DNA of 5,079 nt from an uncultured Anaerolineales bacterium (GTDB taxonomy: Bacteria; Chloroflexota; Anaerolineae; Anaerolineales; Villigracilaceae): positions 1 through 5,079 of the forward strand of contig CALFXA010000076.1 of NCBI GenBank assembly GCA_937928015.1, given 5' to 3'. The notes under the pieces were generated by a model. It had not been told where the DNA came from, did no database searches, and saw nothing but the letters and a program-made list of their open reading frames with translations. A program made the translations under genes and the position numbers. Positions 1 to 4,633 of this stretch are shown piece after piece (within the stretch, counting starts at the first letter, position 1; every line of letters begins with the position of its first letter).

Positions 1-12
1 AGTTTCGTCCAT
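1..12 (-). CDS. Possible start of a downstream gene, cut by the window edge
   Basis: On the minus strand the hppD stop codon TAA shares its last A with an ATG (TAATG), and the frame stays open for the three remaining codons, giving Met-Asp-Glu-Thr. One-base stop/start overlaps of this kind are typical of translationally coupled operon partners. No strong Shine-Dalgarno is seen; the closest purine-rich stretch (AGGAACGG) lies rather far upstream, inside hppD. With only four codons visible the product cannot be identified, and the overlap may be chance. No terminator is visible after hppD before the edge, which fits continued transcription. Confidence 0.3.
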
Positions 13-1145
13 TATAAATTACCGCGCCGTTCCTGTTCGAGTTCGAGCGATTCGAACAAGGCCTTGAAGTTGCCCTTGCCGAAGCCCTGCGCCCCGCGCC
101 GTTGGATGATCTCGACGAACATGGTCGGGCGGTCCTGGATGGGCCTGGAGAAGATTTGCAGCAGGTAGCCTTCGTCGTCGCGGTCAACCAGGATGCCGAG
201 ATCGTGGATGGCCTTGAGGTCTTCCTTGATCGAGCCGACGCGCTCGGGCAGCATCTCATAATAGGCGTCGGGCACGCGCAGGAACTCGATGCCGCGTGCC
301 TTAAGCTGGGTGACGGTTTCGAGGATGTTGCCCGTGGCGATGGCGATATGTTGCGCGCCGGGCGTGAGATAGTAATCGAGATATTCCTCGATTTGACTCT
401 TCTTCTTGCCTTCGGCGGGTTCGTTGATGGGGAACTTGACGCGCCCGTTGCCGTTCGACATGACCTTGGACATGAGCGCGGAATATTCGGTGGAGATGTC
501 CTTATCGTCGAAGTGCAGGAGCTGACGGAAGCCCATCACCTCGTGATAGAACTTAACCCAATCGTTCATCTTGCCGAGCTGTACGTTGCCGACGATATGG
601 TCGATGGACGCCAATCCCGTGGACTCGGCCGCTTTATCGGTGATCGGCCGATAGGTCGGCGCGAAGATACCCTTGTAGTCGTCGCGGTCGACGAAGACAT
701 GCAGGGTCTCGCCGTAGGTGTAGATGGCCGAGGTGCGGAAGATGCCGCGGTCATCCTTCTCTTCGCGCGGTGCCCAGGCCGATTTCCCGCCGCGGGAAGT
801 GGTTTCCTTCCAGGCCTTTTCCACATCCTCCACTTGCAAGGCAATCACCTTGATGCCGTCGCCGTGGACCATGTGATGCGCCGCCAGCGGGCTGGACGGT
901 CCGTACGGCGCCGAGACCACGAAGCGCGCCGTGCCCGACTCGAGCACGTACGAAGCGTACTCGCGGTTGCCCGTTTCGAGGCCTGAATAGGCCACGGGCT
1001 TGAAGCCAAAGCCTTTCCACCAGTAATACATGGCGTGCTTGGCGTTGCCCACATAAAAATGGACATGGTCGATGGACTTGATCTGAAGGAAGTCGCCTTC
1101 CTCGGTGATGGGGCGGGGATCGGACTTGGACGCAAGTTTGGTCAT
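12..1145 (-). CDS. hppD: 4-hydroxyphenylpyruvate dioxygenase (HPPD)
   Basis: Cytoplasmic non-haem Fe(II) oxygenase that converts 4-hydroxyphenylpyruvate and O2 to homogentisate and CO2. This is the second step of tyrosine catabolism and the head of tocopherol/plastoquinone synthesis where those exist. The 377-residue length is typical of the family. Two vicinal-oxygen-chelate (glyoxalase-like) halves are visible: an N-terminal half starting at IDHVHFYVGN (residues 25-34) and a catalytic half starting at IDHIVGNV (181-188). The expected iron ligands are His183, His266 (in PGAQHIAIAT) and Glu345 (in MFVEIIQRRG). The C-terminal helix signature GFGKGNFKALFE (354-365), which closes the active site in HPPD, is present. 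The related hydroxymandelate synthase is possible but much less likely given this strong HPPD signature. The ATG at 1145 has an excellent Shine-Dalgarno and a promoter just upstream, so the gene starts its own transcript after the esterase terminator. No homogentisate dioxygenase or other pathway gene is visible in the window. Confidence 0.97.
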   Translation of the reverse strand: MTKLASKSDPRPITEEGDFLQIKSIDHVHFYVGNAKHAMYYWWKGFGFKPVAYSGLETGNREYASYVLESGTARFVVSAPYGPSSPLAAHHMVHGDGIKVIALQVEDVEKAWKETTSRGGKSAWAPREEKDDRGIFRTSAIYTYGETLHVFVDRDDYKGIFAPTYRPITDKAAESTGLASIDHIVGNVQLGKMNDWVKFYHEVMGFRQLLHFDDKDISTEYSALMSKVMSNGNGRVKFPINEPAEGKKKSQIEEYLDYYLTPGAQHIAIATGNILETVTQLKARGIEFLRVPDAYYEMLPERVGSIKEDLKAIHDLGILVDRDDEGYLLQIFSRPIQDRPTMFVEIIQRRGAQGFGKGNFKALFESLELEQERRGNL

Positions 1146-1149
1146 GGCT

Positions 1150-1156
1150 CCTCCTT
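1150..1156 (-). promoter_or_regulatory. Ribosome binding site of hppD
   Basis: The minus strand reads AAGGAGG, a near-perfect complement of the 16S rRNA 3' end, ending four bases before the ATG at 1145. The spacing is slightly short, but the sequence (AAGGAGGAG overall) is the strongest Shine-Dalgarno in the window and fixes the hppD start. Confidence 0.85.
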
Positions 1157-1171
1157 GAGCGGGTTAAGGGC

Positions 1172-1200
1172 ATTTTACGACAAAGATTGTCCGATTGCAA
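1172..1200 (-). promoter_or_regulatory. Sigma70-like promoter of hppD
   Basis: On the minus strand a -35 element TTGCAA (1200-1195) and a -10 element TAAAAT (1177-1172) are separated by exactly 17 bases. The -10 matches consensus at 5 of 6 positions and the -35 at 4 of 6. Transcription would begin near 1165, leaving a leader of about 20 bases that holds the AAGGAGG ribosome binding site. The -35 box lies immediately after the T-rich tail of the esterase terminator, so the two units are cleanly separated. Confidence 0.65.
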
Positions 1201-1231
1201 ATCAAAAGGATTGGAGAACTTCCAATCCTTT
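1197..1231 (-). terminator. Intrinsic terminator downstream of the esterase gene
   Basis: A perfect 11-bp inverted repeat, arms 1205-1215 and 1221-1231 (AAAGGATTGGA / TCCAATCCTTT), encloses a 5-base loop. On the minus strand it is followed by TTTTGATTTGC. It lies about 70 bases past the esterase stop codon at 1299 and just ahead of the hppD promoter. The stem is only moderately GC-rich and the T tract is interrupted, so it may be less efficient than the other two terminators here. Confidence 0.75.
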
Positions 1232-1251
1232 ATCAATTCAAAATGGGTTTT

Positions 1252-1292
1252 CCCCTTCGACTGCGCTCGCCTTTGCCTCGCTCCGCTCAGGG
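1252..1292. repeat. Dispersed-repeat-like GC-rich tract between esterase and hppD
   Basis: The plus strand contains CCCCTTCGACTGCGCTC (1252-1268), then a short insert and GCTCCGCTCAGGG (1280-1292). The two ends resemble the halves of a short palindromic element of the type CCCTTCGACT-GCTCAGGG, which I recall from intergenic regions of Chloroflexota and other phyla. Here the halves are pulled apart by an imperfect repetition of GCTC/CGCTC units. Whether this is a real repeat family member cannot be judged from a single copy. It lies between the esterase stop and its terminator, so it would be transcribed into the 3' untranslated region. Confidence 0.35.
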
Positions 1293-1298
1293 AGAAGA

Positions 1299-2264
1299 TT
1301 AGGGCTTGGGATGCGCGGCGAAGAACTCCCAGATTAGTTGCGACGCCGAAATGGTTTGCGTGGGCTGGTCGGACCCTGCCCAGCCGCCTGCACCGCCAGG
1401 CCAGGCATGTCCGCCGTCGAGGATGGTGTACAACTCCACGGAGGTGGAACCCGTGCAGCCCGTCCAGACCTCGTGCTGGATATCGTCAAACGAGTTGGTC
1501 TGAGACTGCGGGTTGCACCCGTCAAATTGGGTCCAGAACCCGACGGATTTCTGCACCGAAGCAAAATCCACATTGACGAGCGACTTGGGTCCGTATCCGC
1601 CGTCGTAGGGGACATGCTCGTCGGCGGTCCCGTGGAACTCGATGACCGAGATAGGCTGAGTGGGAGAGCAGCTCGCAAAGTTGAGCGTCCCCGCCACAGG
1701 CGCGACCGCCGCGAACAGGTCCGAGGCCTCACAGGCCAGCCGCTGTGACAGCATCGCGCCGTTCGACAGACCCGTGGCGTAAATGCGCTTCACGTCCACA
1801 TTCGCCAGCGTTTGCACGTCCGCGGCCATGTCGCGCACAAAACCGACATCATCCACGTTTTCTTCTTGCGCGTAGCCACAACAGGAGCCTGCGTTCCACG
1901 TCAGCAAAATGTCATCGCTGCGGCGGCCCGTCCCGTCGGGATAAACGACGAGGAAACCGTGCTGGTCGGCCACGGCGTTGAATCCGCTCATCTTGATGGC
2001 GCTGCGGGCGTTGCCTGTCCCGCCGTGGAAGACAAACACCAGCGGCACAGGCTTGGACCAATCCACTGAGGCGGGCACGTACAGGATGTAGCTGCGTTCG
2101 CGGCCGTCATGGGTCAGGGTGCGGTTGATCTCACCCTTGGGCAGGCTGGGCGCGGACGTCGGGGTGGGGATGGTGGGGGTCGGCGTGCTGCTGGTCCGCG
2201 CGCAGGCCAGGCTGGCGGACAGCAAAGCGATTAGGACGATCAGTAGTTGATGGGTTTTCTTCAT
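1299..2264 (-). CDS. Exported PHB-depolymerase/LpqC-family esterase, lipoprotein-like
   Basis: Alpha/beta-hydrolase of the extracellular esterase family that includes LpqC, feruloyl/acetylxylan esterases and short-chain poly(3-hydroxybutyrate) depolymerases; it should hydrolyse ester bonds outside the cytoplasm. The chosen start (ATG at 2264, 321 residues) gives KK followed by a hydrophobic stretch (residues 7-20) and Cys21 in ASLAC, a degenerate lipobox. A Thr/Pro-rich spacer (TSSTPTPTIPTPTSAPS, 24-40) then precedes the catalytic domain. Visible catalytic features are the oxyanion segment FHGGTGNARS (79-88), nucleophile Ser167 in GLSNG, Asp215 in HGTADEHVPY and His286 in GGHAWPGG. A WNAGSCCG motif (123-130) and Cys199/Cys250/Cys270 suggest disulfides. 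An upstream in-frame ATG at 2357 is rejected because it lies in the terminator of the preceding gene, whereas 2264 has GAGGAG six bases upstream. The true substrate cannot be told from sequence. Confidence 0.88.
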   Translation of the reverse strand: MKKTHQLLIVLIALLSASLACARTSSTPTPTIPTPTSAPSLPKGEINRTLTHDGRERSYILYVPASVDWSKPVPLVFVFHGGTGNARSAIKMSGFNAVADQHGFLVVYPDGTGRRSDDILLTWNAGSCCGYAQEENVDDVGFVRDMAADVQTLANVDVKRIYATGLSNGAMLSQRLACEASDLFAAVAPVAGTLNFASCSPTQPISVIEFHGTADEHVPYDGGYGPKSLVNVDFASVQKSVGFWTQFDGCNPQSQTNSFDDIQHEVWTGCTGSTSVELYTILDGGHAWPGGAGGWAGSDQPTQTISASQLIWEFFAAHPKP

Positions 2265-2269
2265 GGGTT

Positions 2270-2289
2270 TCTCCTCAGAATGGAGGAGA
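2270..2289 (-). promoter_or_regulatory. Esterase ribosome binding site inside a masking hairpin
   Basis: The Shine-Dalgarno GAGGAG (2276-2271, minus strand) sits six bases before the ATG at 2264. It is the right arm of a perfect 7-bp stem: TCTCCTC (2289-2283), six-base loop CATTCT, GAGGAGA (2276-2270). In the folded state the whole ribosome binding site is paired. This could be a translational control element or a chance hairpin. Confidence 0.55.
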
Positions 2290-2304
2290 TTGTAAACTTG
2301 AGAA

Positions 2305-2331
2305 GTTATCCGTGTTTTGCAGCAAAGTAAA
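2305..2331 (-). promoter_or_regulatory. Tentative promoter of the esterase gene
   Basis: Because a strong terminator precedes it, the esterase gene should have a promoter between 2265 and 2341. On the minus strand TTTACT (2331-2326) and GATAAC (2310-2305) are 15 bases apart, a rather short spacing. A second -10-like hexamer, TACAAT (2294-2289), lacks a recognisable -35. Neither is convincing. The first would give a leader of roughly 35 bases that includes the hairpin; the second would start inside or after its left arm. Confidence 0.3.
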
Positions 2332-2341
2332 GGCCGTGTAA

Positions 2342-2373
2342 AAAATCTGCCGCTCAATCGAGCGGCAGATTTT
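2342..2373 (-). terminator. Intrinsic terminator of the deacylase-phosphatase operon
   Basis: A perfect 14-bp inverted repeat, arms 2342-2355 and 2360-2373, has a four-base loop. Reading the minus strand, AAAATCTGCCGCTC pairs with GAGCGGCAGATTTT and a run of five T follows. The left arm is coding: it spans the end of Glu144 through Leu148 of the phosphatase-like gene, and the TGA stop begins in the loop. This is the strongest terminator in the window and isolates the esterase gene from its upstream neighbours. Confidence 0.9.
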
Positions 2374-2803
2374 CAGTGATGAACTGCTCCCAGATGGGAT
2401 ACTCTGCGGGGTTCCAGATTTTGCGCAGGTCGGCAAGTGCGTTCTCCTTCTTCCAGCCCAGGCTGTTGACACGATACAGCATAATGAAGCCCGTGGCGCG
2501 GTAATTGGCCTGGCAGTGGACGTACACACTCTGGCCGCGATGCGCGTCCATGGCGTGGAAGAAGTCCAGCAGGCTCTCGCGGGTGGGATGATCCCACAAG
2601 ACGGGAATGTTGATATAGTCCATACCCAGCGACTCGACCAGCGGACCTTCGTCTGCCAGTGCGCCTTCCGAGTCGGGCAGTGCCAGGTTGATGACGACCT
2701 GTACGCCCGATTCCACTGCCTCTGTAAGTTGCTCGGCAGTAGGCATGCCGCTGCTGATCAGGCTCTCCGAAAGGCGCAGGAAATTGCGCGCATCCTCGAT
2801 CAC
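2354..2803 (-). CDS. Small tyrosine-phosphatase-like protein (Cys-X4-Arg loop)
   Basis: A 149-residue cytoplasmic protein with the layout of small dual-specificity/tyrosine-phosphatase-fold proteins. A strand (VQVVINLAL, 35-42) is followed by an acidic stretch, then YINIPVLWDHPT (63-74), then the strand and loop VYVHCQANYRATGF (93-106). Cys97 is the predicted nucleophile, Arg102 the phosphate-binding residue and Asp71 a candidate general acid. The loop is Cys-X4-Arg, not the canonical Cys-X5-Arg, and lacks its glycines. I recall a group of bacterial 'tyrosine phosphatase family' proteins with an HCAAN-x-R loop to which this fits, and the DUF442/Blh group also has a short loop. The start is GTG at 2803, overlapping the deacylase stop as GTGA with no clear Shine-Dalgarno, so translation is probably coupled. 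The substrate is unknown, and it may act on something other than phosphotyrosine. Confidence 0.8.
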   Translation of the reverse strand: MIEDARNFLRLSESLISSGMPTAEQLTEAVESGVQVVINLALPDSEGALADEGPLVESLGMDYINIPVLWDHPTRESLLDFFHAMDAHRGQSVYVHCQANYRATGFIMLYRVNSLGWKKENALADLRKIWNPAEYPIWEQFITENLPLD

Positions 2804-3279
2804 GGCTTCACGCCCACGGACCGTCCGCCCGTCATGGCTTGTAACTGCGCGGGCGCCAACTCGAAAATGGCGTTAGGTGTCCCTGCCGCCGCCCAGACGG
2901 TGGCATATTGCAGCAGGTCCTCGTCGAGATAAGTTTCCATCTTTTGGGCGTGCCCGAGTGGAGGCACGCCGCCGATGGCAAAGCCCGTCACGGCGCGCAC
3001 GAAATCGGCGTCCGCGCGGACGATGGGCTCGCCCGCATACTCAGCGATGCGCTTCTCGTCCACGCGGTTCGCGCCGCTGGTCAGCACAAGGATCGGCTTG
3101 CCACTGTCCTTGCCGCGGAAGATCAACGACTTGGTGATCTGTCCCAACAGGCAGCGTGCACGGTCGGCGGCTTCCTGTGCCGTGCGCGTGGACTCGGCGT
3201 GTTCGATGACGGTCAGGTCGTAGCCGAGTTCGGTTAGTAAATTTTGGATCCTTTGAGCAGAAGGGCTAAGTGGACTCAT
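2800..3279 (-). CDS. YbaK/ProX-type aminoacyl-tRNA deacylase
   Basis: A free-standing trans-editing domain (YbaK/PrdX family) that hydrolyses mischarged aminoacyl-tRNAs, for example Cys-tRNAPro or Ala-tRNAPro, in the cytoplasm. The 159-residue length is typical. Family landmarks are the N-terminal helix and IEHAESTRTAQEAA (25-38), TKSLIFRGKD (49-58) with the probable catalytic Lys50, a second core strand ILVLTSG (63-69), and GFAIGGVPPLGH (99-110), the conserved Gly-rich loop at the 3'-end-of-tRNA pocket. Which amino acid it removes cannot be assigned, so no symbol is given. The ATG at 3279 is preferred over the in-frame ATG at 3348 because the latter would run across the start of the divergent methyltransferase gene, and the family domain begins just after 3279. 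There is no Shine-Dalgarno; a -10 element lies so close that the leader would be only about six bases. It is the first gene of an operon with the phosphatase-like gene. Confidence 0.9.
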   Translation of the reverse strand: MSPLSPSAQRIQNLLTELGYDLTVIEHAESTRTAQEAADRARCLLGQITKSLIFRGKDSGKPILVLTSGANRVDEKRIAEYAGEPIVRADADFVRAVTGFAIGGVPPLGHAQKMETYLDEDLLQYATVWAAAGTPNAIFELAPAQLQAMTGGRSVGVKP

Positions 3280-3291
3280 GCGTTCAAGTGT

Positions 3292-3297
3292 AGCATA
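3292..3297 (-). promoter_or_regulatory. -10 element for the YbaK-type deacylase operon
   Basis: The minus strand reads TATGCT (3297-3292), 12 bases before the ATG at 3279. A start about seven bases downstream would fall near 3285, giving a leader of about six bases with no Shine-Dalgarno. No good -35 is visible; its expected position falls inside the first codons of the divergent methyltransferase gene. Confidence 0.4.
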
Positions 3298-3300
3298 ATT

Positions 3301-3309
3301 TGATATACT
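3301..3309 (+). promoter_or_regulatory. Extended -10 promoter of the methyltransferase gene
   Basis: TGATATACT is an extended -10 (TGn plus TATACT, five of six to consensus) whose last base is at 3309. The usual transcription start, about seven bases further, coincides with the A of the ATG at 3316. With no Shine-Dalgarno in the six bases between, this predicts a leaderless mRNA. A -35 match is weak, as is common for extended -10 promoters. Confidence 0.6.
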
Positions 3310-3315
3310 CTCGCC

Positions 3316-4011
3316 ATGACCGACTATAAAACTGTGTATGCCCAACAAGCTGACCGATACGAGGCCCTGATCGCCCGCGAGGACTATCGGGGCAACATCC
3401 TGCGCACGCTGCAGGAGATCACGCCGCTGGAGGATCGCGTGGCCCTGGACCTGGGGGCGGGCACGGGACGACTAGCCTTTCTCCTTGCCCCGCACGTGAA
3501 GCAGGTCCGCGCCTTCGACGTGGCCGAGGACATGCTGCGGGTCTGCACCGAACGCCTGACTGCAGGTGGATTCACCAACTGGCAGGTTGATGTGGCCGAC
3601 CATCGTCACATCCCCGTGGAGGATCACTCTGCCGATCTGGTCGTCTCAGGTTGGAGCGTGAGCTACCTGGCCGTGTGGAATCCCGAGAATTGGCGCGAAG
3701 GCCTGGATGCCTGGATGGTCGAGATGAAGCGCGTCCTCAAGCCAGGCGGGTGGATCGTGTTGTACGAGTCGCTCGGTACGGGCAACGCGGAACCCATCCG
3801 CCTGCCGCACCTGGAGAAGTTCTATCCCTGGCTGGACGAGGTGGGCTTCCAACACAAGTGGATCCGCACCGATTATCAGTTCCAGTCTCTCGAAGAGGCC
3901 GTGGATCTGTCGGGTTTCTTCTTCGGCGCGGAGTTGGCGGAACGCATCCGCAAAGAAAATCTGGTCATCCTCCCCGAATGCACGGGTGTATGGTGGAAAA
4001 AGCTGGAATGA
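3316..4011 (+). CDS. Class I SAM-dependent methyltransferase
   Basis: A 231-residue cytoplasmic enzyme that transfers a methyl group from S-adenosylmethionine to an unknown acceptor. The N-terminal YAQQADRYEALI (8-19) is typical of the Methyltransf_11/UbiE-like group. Motif I, VALDLGAGTGRLAF (42-55), binds SAM; the acidic Asp68 in RAFDVAEDML ends strand 2 and should bind the ribose. Motif II/III equivalents are VDVADHRHIPVEDHSADLVVSGWSV (91-115, split here as DVADHRHIPV and DLVVSGWSV) and the post-motif MKRVLKPGGWIVLYES, around 137-152. The C-terminal third, with FYPWLDEVGFQHKWIRTDYQF, probably shapes the substrate pocket. It is the only plus-strand gene here, divergent from the YbaK-type gene and closed by a strong hairpin, so it is a single-gene unit. 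Nothing nearby reveals the substrate; small molecule, quinone or lipid precursors are all possible. Confidence 0.92.
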   Translation: MTDYKTVYAQQADRYEALIAREDYRGNILRTLQEITPLEDRVALDLGAGTGRLAFLLAPHVKQVRAFDVAEDMLRVCTERLTAGGFTNWQVDVADHRHIPVEDHSADLVVSGWSVSYLAVWNPENWREGLDAWMVEMKRVLKPGGWIVLYESLGTGNAEPIRLPHLEKFYPWLDEVGFQHKWIRTDYQFQSLEEAVDLSGFFFGAELAERIRKENLVILPECTGVWWKKLE

Positions 4012-4048
4012 AAAAGAGACGGTCACCGCACGGTGACCATCTCTTTTT
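4011..4048. terminator. Bidirectional intrinsic terminator between convergent genes
   Basis: An 18-bp inverted repeat with one mismatch (C4020/A4039), arms 4011-4028 and 4031-4048, folds around a tiny loop. The arms start with AAAAAGAGA and end with TCTCTTTTT, with GGTCACCG/CGGTGACC at the core, so each strand has a GC-rich stem followed by five T. It begins on the last base of the methyltransferase stop and reaches into the stop of the membrane protein gene, so it serves both. Confidence 0.9.
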
Positions 4049-4607
4049 ATACTTGTTTCCTGAACCGATTCTTTGCCGCCATCCACAGGCCGACCGCCAC
4101 AAGGAGCATGCTCCCGCCTGCAAAGCCCCATTTGATTATCGTCAGCAGAGAGGTTAGCAGCGCCAGGATTACGGGCGCGGACGGATAGATCGCAAGCAGG
4201 ATCACAATGCCGATGTTTTCCAGCAGGTCGAACAGCAACGCGCCGAAGGGCAGCACGTTCCACTTTTGCATTCTGCTGGTGGAGGCAAATCCGCGTTGGA
4301 AGAGCCAACTGATCAGCAGGCTGAAGAATAGCGTGTACACCAGCGGATATATAATGTCGGCGGTCAACTCGATATTGCGATAGAAGATGCGGTTGTACTC
4401 GCCGTACTGACCGATGATTTCGAACATTTTCGCGGGCAGTGTGAAGAGACGCAAGTCGAGTGGACCGGGGCCACCCGCATCGCCTTTGATCAAGGCCTCA
4501 GCCATCGGCAGGACGAAGAGGTTGAAGAACATATCGAGGAGGAAAAGCAGGAAAATGAGCCAGCCCTTGGTAAAACGATGCAAGGTGTTCGATAGTTTAT
4601 CGAGCAT
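4047..4607 (-). CDS. Unnamed polytopic membrane protein with a DLLEN motif
   Basis: A 186-residue integral membrane protein whose function I do not recognise. Predicted membrane segments are roughly residues 16-38, 83-103, 118-141, 144-161 and a short one at 162-178, with a basic C-terminus (KNRFRKQV). The first loop (41-82) holds a Gly/Pro turn (GDAGGPGPLD) and aromatic residues. DLLEN (127-131) puts two acidic residues and an Asn inside the third hydrophobic segment, followed by a Tyr-Pro (141-142). I recall similar D-x-x-E-N segments in uncharacterised bacterial membrane proteins. The ATG at 4607 is chosen because residues before it are hydrophilic and overlap the upstream gene; AGAAGG lies ten bases upstream. 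It starts 26 bases after the glycosyltransferase stop, so the two are probably co-transcribed, hinting at a role in envelope or glycolipid biology. That link is inference. Confidence 0.82.
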   Translation of the reverse strand: MLDKLSNTLHRFTKGWLIFLLFLLDMFFNLFVLPMAEALIKGDAGGPGPLDLRLFTLPAKMFEIIGQYGEYNRIFYRNIELTADIIYPLVYTLFFSLLISWLFQRGFASTSRMQKWNVLPFGALLFDLLENIGIVILLAIYPSAPVILALLTSLLTIIKWGFAGGSMLLVAVGLWMAAKNRFRKQV

Positions 4608-4617
4608 GTCTAAAGCG

Positions 4618-4623
4618 CCTTCT
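4618..4623 (-). promoter_or_regulatory. Ribosome binding site of the membrane protein gene
   Basis: The minus strand reads AGAAGG, ten bases before the ATG at 4607 and within the 26-base gap after the glycosyltransferase stop. It is moderately good and supports the shorter start over the in-frame ATG at 4715. Confidence 0.5.
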
Positions 4624-4633
4624 GTAATGGTTT

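Noticed and set aside
102..986. Long plus-strand open frame (294 codons) opposite hppD
   Set aside because: It is exactly antisense to a clear HPPD gene with all catalytic residues, has no ribosome binding site and encodes a protein with no recognisable domain. Long antisense frames are expected opposite GC-rich coding sequence.
2148..2179. Possible G-quadruplex on the plus strand (runs of 3, 4, 4 and 5 G)
   Set aside because: The G runs are simply the complement of Pro/Thr codons in the esterase linker, one loop is ten bases long, and nothing suggests selection for the structure.
2265..2357. Longer esterase start at 2357
   Set aside because: The extra 31 residues overlap the terminator of the preceding operon and would bury the signal peptide; the ATG at 2264 has a GAGGAG site at proper distance.
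3280..3348. Longer YbaK-type start at 3348
   Set aside because: It would overlap the start of the divergent methyltransferase gene, and the added 23 residues do not belong to the compact family domain.
3646..4308. Minus-strand open frame (220 codons) spanning the convergent junction
   Set aside because: It runs antisense through the methyltransferase, crosses the bidirectional terminator and overlaps the membrane protein gene in another frame, with no family features.
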